Assembly (NCBI RefSeq): GCF_915403165.1
Contig: NZ_OU659204.1
Span: forward strand, 992,001-1,056,000
Length of the DNA: 64,000 nucleotides
Source of the DNA: Providencia alcalifaciens
GTDB lineage: Bacteria > Pseudomonadota > Gammaproteobacteria > Enterobacterales > Enterobacteriaceae
Reading direction: 5' to 3'
In this document: positions 39,754 through 52,179 of the stretch, piece after piece
Position numbering within the stretch: position 1 is the stretch's first letter
How the letters are laid out: each line of letters starts with the position of its first letter
Notes under the pieces: generated by a model
What the model saw: only the letters and a program-made list of their open reading frames with translations
Told to the model about the DNA's origin: nothing
Database searches by the model: none
Program-made: the position numbers and the translations under genes

Positions 39754-40953
39754 TTACTGCTCTGAGGTAATTGTTGGATCGAATCGAGCTCCGATTGCCC
39801 AAATGATTAAACTGATACCCGTGATAATAACGCCTGAAATAGCCACGCCTATCCAACCTGCATGCTCATAGGCATAACCTGAAAGTAATGAGCCTAGTGC
39901 TCCACCAATAAAATAACTGGTCATATAGCCGGCAGTTAAGCGATTTCGAGCCTCAGGCATAATACGATAAAGCGTACTTTGGTTAGTAACATGAACGCCT
40001 TGGATGGCCAGATCAAGTACCAAGATACCGATAATAAAAGCGATGAGTGAATATTTTGCTAGACCAATCGGGATCCATGAGAGCAACAATAGAACTAGCC
40101 CTAGGGTGGTGACTAATTTGCCTTTACCTTTATCCACTAAGCGTCCTGCTTGGGTTGCCATTAATGCGCCTGCTGCACCAACCAGACCAAATAACCCGAT
40201 AGTGCCCTCTGAATAATTAAAAGGTGGGCTGGCTAATAAGAATGCCATCGCTGTCCATAATAGTGCAAAGTTAGCGAAAGTGAGCGCGCCAAGTAGTGCT
40301 CGAGTCGCTAAAACTGGCGTAGTAAAAAACAGGCGTCCGATAGAGCCTATGAGTTGAAAATAGTTAAGCTCCGTTTTTTGGTGATAACGCGGTAATTTAA
40401 GCGCCAAAATTAGGATCAGGATCATCATTAATCCAAAGGCAACCCAGTAAATAGCTCGCCAACCGCCTATCATTGCTACGCCACCGGAGATAGTTCGGGC
40501 GAGCAAGATCCCAAGGAGTAACCCACTCATAATGGTGCCTACCGCTTTGCCCCGCTGATGAGGTTTTGCTATAGAGGCAGCCATAGGAACAAGAACTTGG
40601 GCGACAACGGAGAATAGCCCTGTGAGGGCAGTACCTAGAAGAATTTGCCAAATATTGTCAGAAAGCGCGGTGATCAATAAACCACTGGCCGACAATGTCG
40701 TCATCACAATGATCAATTTTTTGCGTTCAAAAAGATCACCAAGAGGAACGAGGAAGAGTAACCCAGCGGCATAACCTAATTGGGCAGCGGTCACAATAAA
40801 GCCGGCCATATTGGTCGTTAGGTTGAATTGGAGTGCGATAGTGTCTAACAGAGGCTGCGCGTAATAGTTACTGGCAACGACAAGCCCAGTGGCGATAGCC
40901 ATTAAGAGTGTTAAGCCCGTAGTCAGTTCCGCTTGTGGTGTTTTCATGCTCAT
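39754..40953 (-). CDS. ygaY: MFS transporter, YgaY-like (DHA1 family)
   Basis: 399 residues with 12 predicted TM helices; conserved NYYAQPLLDTIA after TM1 and motif A-like GDLFERKKL between TM2 and TM3. The substrate is unknown; relatives of the YnfM/YgaY type export arabinose, sugars or drugs. The name rests on similarity of type and on position next to emrRAB and nrdHIEF, where E. coli K-12 carries the degenerate gene ygaY. The gene here is intact. Confidence 0.7.
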   Translation of the reverse strand: MSMKTPQAELTTGLTLLMAIATGLVVASNYYAQPLLDTIALQFNLTTNMAGFIVTAAQLGYAAGLLFLVPLGDLFERKKLIIVMTTLSASGLLITALSDNIWQILLGTALTGLFSVVAQVLVPMAASIAKPHQRGKAVGTIMSGLLLGILLARTISGGVAMIGGWRAIYWVAFGLMMILILILALKLPRYHQKTELNYFQLIGSIGRLFFTTPVLATRALLGALTFANFALLWTAMAFLLASPPFNYSEGTIGLFGLVGAAGALMATQAGRLVDKGKGKLVTTLGLVLLLLSWIPIGLAKYSLIAFIIGILVLDLAIQGVHVTNQSTLYRIMPEARNRLTAGYMTSYFIGGALGSLLSGYAYEHAGWIGVAISGVIITGISLIIWAIGARFDPTITSEQ

Positions 40954-40987
40954 TATGCTTCGGATATGAATGTTATTTTATGATCCT

Positions 40988-41013
40988 GTGGGTAGGCATT
41001 AAGCCTATCCCAC
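40988..41013. terminator. Stem-loop between nrdF and ygaY
   Basis: GTGGGTAGGC pairs with GCCTATCCCAC with one bulged base. It lies about 85 bases after the nrdF stop codon. There is no T-run, so a terminator role is uncertain. Confidence 0.4.
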
Positions 41014-41097
41014 TATGACCGTTTATAGTATTAATGATTTAAGTGATTTTATTATTTTTTTCAAAAGATTGATGCGAGATATTTTTGTTGATGTTAT

Positions 41098-44225
<3,128 letters not shown>

Positions 44226-44233
<8 letters not shown>

Positions 44234-44654
44234 TGATTTGCTCCTTTGTGTGAGCCCAGAATGTTTTTAATCCTTGTTTTACAGATTGCACATCGCGTTC
44301 TGTGCCTAATAATTCGAACCGATAGAGGAAGGGGATTGTACATTTTTGAGCGACAATGTTGCCGGCAATGGCATAAGCCTCGCCAAAGTTGGTATTACCT
44401 GCTGCGATAACACCGCGAATTAACGCACGGTTTGCCTCGATATTGAGAAAGTGCACCACTTCTTTAGGCACGGCACCATGAGCGGTTCCACCACCATAAG
44501 TCGGCAGCAACAGTACATAGGGCTGTGAAGCGAGAAGGGCATTTTCAGGTAGATGACCGATAGGAATGCGAGTGGCAGGCAATTGCAATTTCTCGATAAA
44601 TCGGTGGCAATTACCAGAACGACTCGAAAAGTAAATTAGCGGCTGAGTGGTCAT
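44226..44654 (-). CDS. nrdI: Flavodoxin-like NrdI
   Basis: Supplies oxidant from reduced FMN to assemble the dimanganese-tyrosyl radical in NrdF. 142 residues with the phosphate-binding loop [11 protein letters not shown] near the N-terminus, LPTYGGG and [14 protein letters not shown] as FMN-contact loops. It lies between nrdH and nrdE, as in enterobacterial nrdHIEF. Confidence 0.96.
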
Positions 44655-44665
44655 TTCAATCTCAC

Positions 44666-44893
44666 TTACTCAATGAGTGAATTGATTTTATCGGGGCGGA
44701 AGCCAGACCAATGCTGCTCTCCAACAATCACGACGGGAAGCTGCTGATATCCAAGTTTTTTTATAAATTCAATAGCTTGATCATCTTCAGAAAGGTCGAT
44801 AATGGTGTACGGTAGTTGCTTGCGCTCGAATGCTTGGTAGGTGGCATTACATTGGACGCAGTTGGGCTTACTATAAATGGTAATCTCAGTCAT
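44666..44893 (-). CDS. nrdH: Glutaredoxin-like NrdH
   Basis: Electron donor to NrdE. 75 residues with the redox motif CVQC and the C-terminal WSGFRPDKI that is typical of NrdH. ATG 44891-44893 is chosen because AAGG lies 8 bases upstream and the family N-terminus begins there; a GTG three codons earlier would sit too close to the ribosome site. First gene of the operon, behind NrdR boxes and a Fur-like site. Confidence 0.95.
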   Translation of the reverse strand: MTEITIYSKPNCVQCNATYQAFERKQLPYTIIDLSEDDQAIEFIKKLGYQQLPVVIVGEQHWSGFRPDKINSLIE

Positions 44894-44958
44894 TTTTTTC
44901 ACCTTAACATTTTCAGAACGTGGTAGTTACGTAATGGTGGTGTATCGAATATGACAGG

Positions 44959-44974
44959 ATACTATATATTGATG
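44959..44974. promoter_or_regulatory. NrdR box 1
   Basis: ATACTATATATTGATG resembles the NrdR consensus (ACACTATATATAGTGT). It pairs with a second box 31 bp away, three helical turns, the arrangement NrdR needs. Confidence 0.8.
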
Positions 44975-44989
44975 AAAAATATTTCAACC

Positions 44990-45005
44990 ATACAATATAT
45001 AGTGA
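44990..45005. promoter_or_regulatory. NrdR box 2
   Basis: ATACAATATATAGTGA, centred 31 bp from box 1. NrdR represses ribonucleotide reductase operons when dATP is abundant. Confidence 0.85.
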
Positions 45006-45016
45006 TTTGTTTGTTT

Positions 45017-45031
45017 GAATGATAATCATTC
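45017..45031. promoter_or_regulatory. Fur-like box upstream of nrdH
   Basis: GAATGATAATCATTC is a perfect palindrome containing the 11-base core ATGATAATCAT of the Fur consensus. E. coli nrdHIEF is repressed by Fur-iron and used under iron starvation, so the site makes sense. It lies about 125 bp upstream of nrdH, and 160 bp from the divergent ogt-like gene. Confidence 0.75.
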
Positions 45032-45189
45032 GAATAATTGTCTATGCTGTTATTAACACTGGAAATAAAAAATTCAAGGGGAGATGATTCAGTTAGCTAC
45101 ACTGAGAAAAAATATCATTGCAAAGTAGAAATAATTTACCTTATAACTGTATATACAATCAGGTAAATGAATCCTTTTGAGGAGATGTT

Positions 45190-45648
45190 ATGTACCATCA
45201 ATATTTAGTAGCACCAGAAAACTTTCCGAAACCGTGGATCCATATTACGGCTGATGATGAAGGTGTGACGAGTATCTATTTTGTTGATGAAAAAACGGAG
45301 AAAGAGTCGAAAAACGAATTCTCAAAGCTGTGTGCGAAAGAACTAAAAGAATATTTTAATCATAAACGGAAAGTATTTTCGGTTGCATTGAATCCACAAG
45401 GTACTGAGTTTCAGAAAAAAGTCTGGAAACATTTGTGCGAAATTCCTTATGGTGAGCGCTGGAGTTATAAAGATCTCGCCTTAAAATTGGGCTCGGTTAA
45501 CTATTGTCGAGCAGTTGGTATGGCCAATTCACGCAACCCTATATCTTTGATTGTGCCTTGCCATCGTGTCTTAGGACATGACGGAAAGCTGGTGGGTTAT
45601 ACTGGAGGATTGGATATTAAAGATTGGTTACTTATTCATGAGAAGTAA
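45190..45648 (+). CDS. ogt: Methylated-DNA-protein cysteine methyltransferase (Ogt-like)
   Basis: A suicide DNA-repair protein that takes the alkyl group from O6-alkylguanine onto its own Cys. 152 residues; the active site is IVPCHRVLG with the acceptor Cys, plus the helix-turn-helix segment YGERWSYKDLALKLG and the arginine-finger region YCRAVGMANSRNP. It lacks an Ada-type N-terminal domain and is shorter than E. coli Ogt (about 171), so the symbol is approximate. GAGGAG precedes the ATG. It is divergent from nrdH and stands at a synteny junction. Confidence 0.88.
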   Translation: MYHQYLVAPENFPKPWIHITADDEGVTSIYFVDEKTEKESKNEFSKLCAKELKEYFNHKRKVFSVALNPQGTEFQKKVWKHLCEIPYGERWSYKDLALKLGSVNYCRAVGMANSRNPISLIVPCHRVLGHDGKLVGYTGGLDIKDWLLIHEK

Positions 45649-45864
45649 ACGCTAAAAAATTAACCATGAGTAATACTTACCTTTGCATTAATTACTATTA
45701 TTAAGAATTATCCCCGTTTTCTGGGCGGAAGAGGTGGATAAATAATATTTTTTTATCATTTAAATCAATTTTCGTGATCTAGGTTGTAGACAAGCTAGTT
45801 ATATATTTGATGTACTGAGCTTGATACAGATGGTGTGTCTATTTTATTTTAAAGGTAATATTTG

Positions 45865-46074
45865 ATGTCTAAAGTTAAAGGTAACGTTAAGTGGTTCAAT
45901 GAGTCCAAAGGTTTTGGTTTTATCACTCCAGAAGATGGTAGCAAAGATGTTTTTGTTCACTTCTCTGCGATTTCTGGCGACGGTTTCAAAACCTTAGCAG
46001 AAGGCCAAAAAGTTGAATTTGAAATCACTGAAGGCGCGAAAGGTCCATCAGCTGCTAACGTTGTCTCTTTGTAA
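45865..46074 (+). CDS. cspE: Cold-shock-like protein CspE
   Basis: A 69-residue OB-fold RNA chaperone and antiterminator. RNP1 KGFGFITP and RNP2 VFVHFSAI are present; the sequence is nearly that of E. coli CspE ([17 protein letters not shown]...). ATG 45865 is preferred to the TTG one codon before it; AAAGG lies about 11 bases upstream. Adjacent to lipA (convergent), as around E. coli cspE except that tatE is missing. Confidence 0.95.
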   Translation: MSKVKGNVKWFNESKGFGFITPEDGSKDVFVHFSAISGDGFKTLAEGQKVEFEITEGAKGPSAANVVSL

Positions 46075-46100
46075 TTAAATACTTAGAAACGAACAGCACT

Positions 46101-46136
46101 AAACTCGCACTAGCTTTGCTAGCGCGAGTTTTTTTA
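46101..46136 (+). terminator. cspE terminator
   Basis: AAACTCGC-A-CTAGC pairs with GCTAG-C-GCGAGTTT (one mismatch, 3-nt loop) and a seven-T run follows. Confidence 0.92.
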
Positions 46137-46193
46137 TGGTTAAAATTGACCTAATGATAATTTCTATTGGTGATAAATTAGGTAACTAATAAA

Positions 46194-46228
46194 AAACCCC
46201 AATGTGTAATAATTCACAATTGGGGTTT
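46194..46228 (-). terminator. lipA terminator
   Basis: On the minus strand AAACCCCAATTGTG pairs with CACATTGGGGTTT (one bulge) followed by T-run. It lies 34 bases after the lipA stop codon. Confidence 0.85.
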
Positions 46229-46261
46229 CTCTTAATCATTATTTTGACGAAAAGATTAATA

Positions 46262-47227
46262 TTATTTAACTTCTTCGCCTTTTGCTTGTAGATCTGCATG
46301 ATAGGAAGAGCGTACAAACGGGCCACAGGCTGCATGAGTGAAGCCCATATCCATCGCTGCTTCTTTCATTTCATCGAACTCTGCAGGGCTTACATAGCGT
46401 TTAACGGGCAAGTGGTGGCGGCTTGGCTGCAAGTATTGCCCCAACGTTAACATGGTTACGCCATGACGACGCAAATCGCGCATCACTTCAATGATCTCTT
46501 CATTGGTTTCCCCTAAGCCCACCATTAAGCCAGATTTTGTTGGGATTTCAGGGTGCACTTCTTTGAATTTTTCCAGTAATTTCAGTGACCATTCGTAGTT
46601 AGCACCAGGGCGAACTTGGCGGTAAATACGAGGTACGTTTTCAAGGTTGTGGTTAAACACATCCGGTGGAGTTGCGGTGAGAATTTCTAATGCGCGATCC
46701 ATACGTCCTCGGAAGTCAGGGACGAGGGTTTCAATTTTAATGGTCGGGCTTTTTTCTCGGATGGCACTGATACAATCAGCGAAGTGCTGAGCACCGCCAT
46801 CACGTAAATCATCACGGTCAACGGAAGTAATAACCACATAACGCAGTGCCATATCTTTGATAGTTTGCGCTAATTTTTCTGGTTCATTCGCATCAGGAGC
46901 ATTTGGTCGACCATGGGCAACGTCACAGAATGGACAACGGCGAGTACAGATAGCACCTAAGATCATAAAGGTGGCGGTTCCGTGGTTAAAACATTCAGAG
47001 AGGTTAGGGCAAGAAGCTTCTTCGCAGACTGAGTGCAGGCCATTTTTACGCATTGCGGCTTTAATGCCTTGAATTCGCGTAGAATCAGCTGGCAATCTGA
47101 TTTTCATCCAGTCAGGTTTACGTAGAATTTCTTCACGTTCCGTCACCACGTTTTTAACAGGGATCAGTGCCATTTTATCGGCGTCACGGTATTTAATTCC
47201 ACGCTCGATCTGAATTGGTTTACTCAT
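46262..47227 (-). CDS. lipA: Lipoyl synthase LipA
   Basis: A radical-SAM enzyme that inserts two sulfurs into protein-bound octanoyl chains to form lipoyl groups on PDH, OGDH and GcvH. 321 residues, the E. coli length. The auxiliary [4Fe-4S] ligands are in [12 protein letters not shown] and the radical-SAM CxxxCxxC is CTRRCPFC; the C-terminal Arg-Ser-Ser-Tyr (RSSYHAD) is conserved. It lies 70 bp after lipB, on the same strand. Confidence 0.98.
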   Translation of the reverse strand: MSKPIQIERGIKYRDADKMALIPVKNVVTEREEILRKPDWMKIRLPADSTRIQGIKAAMRKNGLHSVCEEASCPNLSECFNHGTATFMILGAICTRRCPFCDVAHGRPNAPDANEPEKLAQTIKDMALRYVVITSVDRDDLRDGGAQHFADCISAIREKSPTIKIETLVPDFRGRMDRALEILTATPPDVFNHNLENVPRIYRQVRPGANYEWSLKLLEKFKEVHPEIPTKSGLMVGLGETNEEIIEVMRDLRRHGVTMLTLGQYLQPSRHHLPVKRYVSPAEFDEMKEAAMDMGFTHAACGPFVRSSYHADLQAKGEEVK

Positions 47228-47297
47228 AATGTGCCGGTTCCAGTTATCTGTTTGCCATTAAAATTTTTTTGAAAAATGTTAAAAAATTATAGCATTA

Positions 47298-47927
47298 TTA
47301 TTGAACAATATGAAATCCAAGTGTGTCACAGAACTGACTAATAAGCACTGGCTGAACATCGTTTAATGTAATGTTTGGCGACAGCGCTCTCACTTGTGTC
47401 ATTTTCAATTCACTATAACCACAAGGGTTAATACGATTAAAAGGCTCGAGATCCATATCCACATTCAGTGCCAAGCCATGGAATGAACAGCCTTTTCGAA
47501 TACGTAAGCCAAGGGAGCAAATTTTGTCTCCGTTGACGTAAACGCCGGGCGCATCAGGGCGTGGATACGCACTGATATTAAAATGGGCGAGGGTATTGAC
47601 CACGCAAGTTTCTAATGCACTAACAAGCTCACGGACACCAATGTGGCTGCGTTTTAGATCTATCATCACATACATGACTTGCTGACCGGGACCATGGTAA
47701 GTCACTTGTCCACCACGATCACTTTGGATAACGGGGATATTTCCCGGCGCGAGAAGGTGTTCGGCTTTGCCAGCTTGCCCTTGGGTAAATACGCAAGGGT
47801 GCTGAACCAGCCAAATTTCATCGCAGGTATCAGGAGTACGGGATTCAGTAAATTGGTGCATTGCCTCAGATGTGCTCTCGTAGGGAGCTAGACCTAAATC
47901 GCGGATGATGATGCTATTCTTCGACAA
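47298..47927 (-). CDS. lipB: Octanoyltransferase LipB
   Basis: Moves octanoate from acyl carrier protein to lipoyl domains, the step before LipA. 209 residues with [16 protein letters not shown], the catalytic Lys in [15 protein letters not shown] and the catalytic Cys in RINPCGY. The frame opens with TTG at 47925-47927; the next ATG (codon 23) would delete the conserved RDLGLAPYE segment, so TTG is the likely start. No strong ribosome site is visible. Confidence 0.94.
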   Translation of the reverse strand: MSKNSIIIRDLGLAPYESTSEAMHQFTESRTPDTCDEIWLVQHPCVFTQGQAGKAEHLLAPGNIPVIQSDRGGQVTYHGPGQQVMYVMIDLKRSHIGVRELVSALETCVVNTLAHFNISAYPRPDAPGVYVNGDKICSLGLRIRKGCSFHGLALNVDMDLEPFNRINPCGYSELKMTQVRALSPNITLNDVQPVLISQFCDTLGFHIVQ

Positions 47928-48040
47928 AATTCGGTGTCCACAGGCTGTAAAGATGAATGGCAGTATAACGCTGTGAACGCGTTACCACCAGTTTGTCTTG
48001 TTATTAACTTGTTATTTTTCAGCTGATATTGCAGATAATA

Positions 48041-48224
48041 AAAAACCGAGCCGGTGGCTCGGCCAGACCATTGACAAACCCATCAGGTTTGTTAATGGCT
48101 CTTTGGGGTTGTAAAATTAACAAGGAAAATCAATTCATTGATTTTCGCCTGATAACACAAAGAGGGAAAAACCACGCTTTTATCCCTCTTTGTTATCAAC
48201 TTACCGAGCCGGTGGCTCGGTTTT
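48041..48224. repeat. Five-hairpin array bounded by two identical 18-bp hairpin copies
   Basis: Between ybeD and lipB five stem-loops follow one another: A 48046-48062 (CCGAGCC-GGT-GGCTCGG), B 48068-48098 (13 bp, one G-T pair), C 48125-48146 (up to 10 bp), D 48150-48198 (16 bp with a 2-base bulge) and E 48204-48220, identical to A over 18 bases (48045-48062 and 48203-48220). A has six A before it, so it is a terminator on the minus strand; E has TTTTCTT after it, so it is a terminator on the plus strand. The role is unknown. A 68-codon reading frame across it is not convincing. Confidence 0.7.
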
Positions 48225-48235
48225 CTTGTTGCTAA

Positions 48236-48499
48236 TTACAGCACAACTTTGACTAACTCTAATGCGCCTAACTCAGTGTAGAGTGTTTCAACTTGCTCGA
48301 TATGAGTGGCGTTAATCGTAATAGACACAGAATGGTAGTTACCTTTGCTGCTCGGTTTAACGTCTGGTGCATAATCACCTGGAGCATGGCGTTGAACCAC
48401 TTCAATAACTTGGTCAACTAATTCTGGCTGCGCTAGGCCCATCACTTTGTAGGTCAATGGACATGGGAACTCAAGCAGTTCACCTAATTTCGTTTTCAT
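48236..48499 (-). CDS. ybeD: YbeD (DUF493) family protein
   Basis: 87 residues, same length as E. coli YbeD, with the conserved [40 protein letters not shown] and a ferredoxin-like ACT-type fold. Function not firmly known; its position beside lipB and dacA suggests a possible link to lipoate metabolism. ATG 48497-48499 has AGGAG 7 bases upstream; the in-frame extension upstream overlaps the dacA terminator and is discarded. Confidence 0.94.
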   Translation of the reverse strand: MKTKLGELLEFPCPLTYKVMGLAQPELVDQVIEVVQRHAPGDYAPDVKPSSKGNYHSVSITINATHIEQVETLYTELGALELVKVVL

Positions 48500-48530
48500 G
48501 GGCACTCCTAAAATATTGATTAGCGCCTGC

Positions 48531-48571
48531 ATAAAAATTGGCTGGAAGAAAATAGATTTCGCCAGCCAATT
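48531..48571 (-). terminator. dacA terminator
   Basis: AATTGGCTGG (48536-48545) pairs perfectly with CCAGCCAATT (48562-48571); on the minus strand T-rich sequence follows. Confidence 0.8.
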
Positions 48572-48652
48572 CACTATCCCATCAGGGTTTGTATTTCACT
48601 ACAGGCTTTCAGATACAAACTATATGGGGTTAACTGATTTCAATTTCAAGTA

Positions 48653-49882
48653 TTAACCAAACCAACGATGGAATAATAGTTTGATGTAGTCGATTAAACG
48701 GCTGAAGAAACCGCCTTCTTCAACATCTTTTAATACCGTTAAAGGACGTTGTTCGATGGTTTTACCGTCTAATTGGAAGCTAATAGTTCCCACTTGTTGG
48801 CCTTTTTTCAGCGGCGCTTCGATTTCAGTGGTAGTTAATTCGTAGCTTGCTTTTAAATCTTTTAAACGACCGCGAGGGATTGTGAGGTACAGGTCTTCAA
48901 CCACACCTAGTTTAATTTCGCTGTCATCACCAAACCAAACTGGAGCAGTGGCAAATTCGACGCCAGCTTGCAGTGGTTTCACTGTTTCATAGAAGCGGAA
49001 GCCGTAAGTCAGCAATTTTTTGCTTTCTGCATCACGACCTTTGCTGCTCTTTCCACCCATAACGACGGAAATAAGACGCATATCGCCATCTTTTGCAGAG
49101 GCAACTAAGTTATAACCCGCTGCGTCAGTGTGGCCGGTTTTGATCCCATCAACCGCAAGGCTCTTATCCCATAACAGGCCATTACGGTTAGTTTGACGGA
49201 TATTGTTAAATGTGAATTCTTTTTCTTTATAAATTTCGTACTCTTCCGGCACATCACGGATCAGTGCTTGACCAATCAACGCCATATCACGAGCCGAGCT
49301 GTATTGACCCGCTGCATCTAGGCCATGTACTGTTTGGAAGTGTGTATTTTGCAGGCCCAGTTTATTTACGTAGGTGTTCATCAAGTTAACAAAGTTAGCT
49401 TGGTCACCCGCGACATAGTCTGCCATCGCAACACAGGCATCATTACCAGATTGTAAGTTAATACCACGGGTTAGCTGAGAGACACTCACGCGATCCCCTG
49501 GTTTTAGGAACATTAATGAAGAGCCTTTGAAAATTGGGTTACCTGTCGCCCATGCATCATCACCCACGGTGACCATGTCATTCGCGCCAATTTTACCTGA
49601 TTTGATGGCTTGACCGATAACATAGCTCGTCATCATTTTGGTCAAGCTAGCAGGGTCGCGGCGCTGATCTGCATTGCTTTGTGCAAGCACTTTACCTGAA
49701 TTGTAATCAATCAGGATATACGCTTCAGCATCGATAGCTGGAGCCGCAGGAACTGAAGTATTTGGAAACGCTTCATTTGCATTTGCAAAAGTGACAGTAG
49801 AAACGATCAGTGCAGAAGCCAGCGCAGTCTGACGCACGATTTGTGGCAGAAAGACATTGCGTGATGAGGAGACATTTTTCAT
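48653..49882 (-). CDS. dacA: D-alanyl-D-alanine carboxypeptidase PBP5
   Basis: Removes the terminal D-Ala of murein pentapeptides and controls cell shape. 409 residues: signal peptide (about 1-35, cleaved after ANA), the penicillin-binding motifs SLTK (SxxK), SGN and KTG ([12 protein letters not shown]), and a C-terminal amphipathic membrane anchor ([18 protein letters not shown]). It follows rlpA on the same strand with about 190 bp between, which contains a palindromic remnant. Confidence 0.97.
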   Translation of the reverse strand: MKNVSSSRNVFLPQIVRQTALASALIVSTVTFANANEAFPNTSVPAAPAIDAEAYILIDYNSGKVLAQSNADQRRDPASLTKMMTSYVIGQAIKSGKIGANDMVTVGDDAWATGNPIFKGSSLMFLKPGDRVSVSQLTRGINLQSGNDACVAMADYVAGDQANFVNLMNTYVNKLGLQNTHFQTVHGLDAAGQYSSARDMALIGQALIRDVPEEYEIYKEKEFTFNNIRQTNRNGLLWDKSLAVDGIKTGHTDAAGYNLVASAKDGDMRLISVVMGGKSSKGRDAESKKLLTYGFRFYETVKPLQAGVEFATAPVWFGDDSEIKLGVVEDLYLTIPRGRLKDLKASYELTTTEIEAPLKKGQQVGTISFQLDGKTIEQRPLTVLKDVEEGGFFSRLIDYIKLLFHRWFG

Positions 49883-49979
49883 GGTTGTATCATTACATCC
49901 AACATTCGGTTAACACAAGAAAGCGCAGTTTAGCAAAAGTTCAAAGGCAGATAAAAGAAGCTCTTGCGCTGTGCAGGTA

Positions 49980-50056
49980 AATTTACGTTAGTTTATACCC
50001 GTTGTACTTTAAGTTGCAGGGGGAGCTATCAATAATTTCCCCTAGCAACGTAAATT
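49980..50056. repeat. Small palindromic repeat between rlpA and dacA
   Basis: AATTTACGTT (49980-49989) is the exact inverse complement of 50047-50056, and an inner hairpin pairs GTTGC/GGGG (50013-50022) with CCCC/GCAAC (50039-50049). The run TATACCCGTTGTACTTTAAG is reminiscent of repeat ends in Morganellaceae genomes. Probably a short non-coding repeat remnant. Confidence 0.45.
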
Positions 50057-50073
50057 ATTCGGTTATTGAGTAA

Positions 50074-51051
50074 TTAAGGGGCAACAACCATGGATTGTTG
50101 ATTGCGCTCGGACTGCAAACGAGATTGTATCTCTACAGCTTGTTGTCTCGTTGTAAAAGGCCCTAATTGAACGCGGTAGATGCCATTGTAAGGCTGTAGA
50201 CGACCCGGTACATTAAACTGACTTTTTAAGTTATCCAACATACTTTGTGCATTCGCTTTACTACTGATAGCGCCCGCTTGAACTAAGAAACCACGTTCAG
50301 GAACGGATTCTGTCGCCGTTGCTTTCGGTGCAACTTGGGGTTCTGGTTGCTTGATGCTCATATCAGGCATCGTTGGTTGCATAGGTTCCGCAGGCTGTTT
50401 TACAGGTAATGTGTTGGTTGGCGCTGGTGATTCTTGCATCACTGGCGTACCTAATGGGCCTGAACCTAATTGTGGACGATCCGGCAGGGCATAACTTTGT
50501 TTAACAAAGTTTGAGCCTACAGTTCCTGGTCCTGATAAGCTTCCATCAGGTGCAACTTGGATGGCATCAATCTTAATTTTTGTGGTCGTCATCAGATTTA
50601 AGCGATCGGCGACTGCACGGGATACAGCAATACTTTTACCGGGAGTATAAGGACCACGGTCATTAATGCGAACTACCATCATGCGTCCGTTCATCATGTT
50701 GGTGATACGGGCATAACTTGGAATAGGTAGTGTAGGGTGAGCTGCGGTTAACTCTACTGGGTTAGCTCGTTCACCAATGGCAGTCAATTGACCGGAAGCT
50801 TCTTGACCATAGATTGAAGCATAGCCCACTTGGGAAAACTGTGCAGGTTCACGGACAATTTGGTATTGCTTGCCATTACGCTGGTAATCATTATTCGCCG
50901 TTGGGTGATAAGGCTCATAATGTGGCTCAGCACCCAACACATCTTGTGCAGGGACATTGGTTGGTACTGTTGGCTGCTGCTTAACGTCTTCGTTAATACA
51001 CCCACTGAGTAATGTGGTTGCCATGGCGAGCATAATCCATTGTAAACGCAT
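50074..51051 (-). CDS. rlpA: Septal-ring lytic transglycosylase RlpA
   Basis: A lipoprotein that cleaves denuded glycan strands and localises to the septum. 325 residues: lipobox region LLSGC (Cys about 18), a double-psi beta-barrel domain (about 75-165, ending ITNMMNGRMMVVRINDRGPY), a Pro/Gln-rich linker, and a C-terminal SPOR domain (about 250-325, FLVQAGAIS, RVQLGPFTT). ATG 51049-51051 is used because GAGG lies 6 bases upstream; an ATG 12 bases earlier overlaps the end of mrdB. Confidence 0.94.
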   Translation of the reverse strand: MRLQWIMLAMATTLLSGCINEDVKQQPTVPTNVPAQDVLGAEPHYEPYHPTANNDYQRNGKQYQIVREPAQFSQVGYASIYGQEASGQLTAIGERANPVELTAAHPTLPIPSYARITNMMNGRMMVVRINDRGPYTPGKSIAVSRAVADRLNLMTTTKIKIDAIQVAPDGSLSGPGTVGSNFVKQSYALPDRPQLGSGPLGTPVMQESPAPTNTLPVKQPAEPMQPTMPDMSIKQPEPQVAPKATATESVPERGFLVQAGAISSKANAQSMLDNLKSQFNVPGRLQPYNGIYRVQLGPFTTRQQAVEIQSRLQSERNQQSMVVAP

Positions 51052-51064
51052 ACTAAGCCTCATT

Positions 51065-52177
51065 TTATAAACTCTTGGATAAAAATTTTCTGTGGGTATG
51101 GATAGACATGATAATACCGAATCCAGCCATTAAAACAATTAAGGCGGAGCCCCCATAGCTTACTAAGGGGAGGGGAACCCCCACGACAGGTAAAATACCA
51201 CTAACCATACCTATATTAACAAACACATACACAAATAGGATTAGGATTAATCCGCCGACCATGACTCGCCCGAAGGTGTTTTGTGCACTTGCTGCAATAT
51301 ATAGCCCACGAATAATCAATAGGATATAAAGAGCCAATAAGACCAAGACACCAATCAATCCAAGTTCTTCAGCTAATACAGCGAAAATGAAGTCGGTATG
51401 ACGTTCAGGTAAGAATTCTAGCTGAGACTGAGTGCCTTCCAACCAGCCTTTACCCATTAAACCGCCAGAACCAATCGCAATTTTAGATTGGATGATGTGA
51501 TAGCCTTTACCTAGAGGGTCACTTTCTGGATCAAGTAGCATCATGACTCGAGCTCTCTGGTAGTCATGCATTAAGAAGAACCAGAGCATTGGAATAAAGG
51601 CGGCAACGGCGACGGCAGCAACGGCAATTAAACGCCAGCTCATTCCCGCTAAAAATAAGACAAATAGCCCTGATGCCGCAACGAGGATCGAGGTGCCCAA
51701 GTCTGGCTGAGCAGCTACCAGTAATGTTGGGACAAAAATAAATACAAGGGCAATACAGGTATTTTTAAAGGACGGTGGGCATGAGTCGCGGTTCATAAAG
51801 CGAGCAACCATGAGCGGCACCGCGATTTTCGCAATCTCAGATGGCTGGAATCGTATAAACCCCAAATCTAGCCAGCGCTGAGCCCCTTTACTGATTTGCC
51901 CAAACACATCAACAAAGACTAATAGAATAACGCAGAAAATAAATAGGTGTGGTGCGAGGCTTTCATACATGCGAGGTGGAATTTGCGCCATCACAATCAT
52001 CACGACAAAACCAGAAAAAATTTGCCCCAGTTTTCGCTCCATCATTTCGGGATCTAACCCGCTAGCGCTCCACATAATGAAGGCGCTATAAGCGAGTAAG
52101 GCGATGATGATTAATAACATAGGCACGTCAATGTGCAGACGTGTTGATAGTGATAATTTTCTCTTATCGTCAGTCAT
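51065..52177 (-). CDS. mrdB: Peptidoglycan glycosyltransferase RodA (MrdB)
   Basis: The SEDS-family glycan polymerase of the elongasome; partner of PBP2. 370 residues with about ten TM helices, [17 protein letters not shown], and [18 protein letters not shown] with the catalytic Asp region, and [14 protein letters not shown]. It lies 2 bases after mrdA. Confidence 0.97.
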   Translation of the reverse strand: MTDDKRKLSLSTRLHIDVPMLLIIIALLAYSAFIMWSASGLDPEMMERKLGQIFSGFVVMIVMAQIPPRMYESLAPHLFIFCVILLVFVDVFGQISKGAQRWLDLGFIRFQPSEIAKIAVPLMVARFMNRDSCPPSFKNTCIALVFIFVPTLLVAAQPDLGTSILVAASGLFVLFLAGMSWRLIAVAAVAVAAFIPMLWFFLMHDYQRARVMMLLDPESDPLGKGYHIIQSKIAIGSGGLMGKGWLEGTQSQLEFLPERHTDFIFAVLAEELGLIGVLVLLALYILLIIRGLYIAASAQNTFGRVMVGGLILILFVYVFVNIGMVSGILPVVGVPLPLVSYGGSALIVLMAGFGIIMSIHTHRKFLSKSL

Positions 52178-52179
52178 GA

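Noticed and set aside
48029..48235. 68-codon reading frame across the five-hairpin block
   Set aside because: It has no ribosome site and its sequence is dictated by the inverted repeats.
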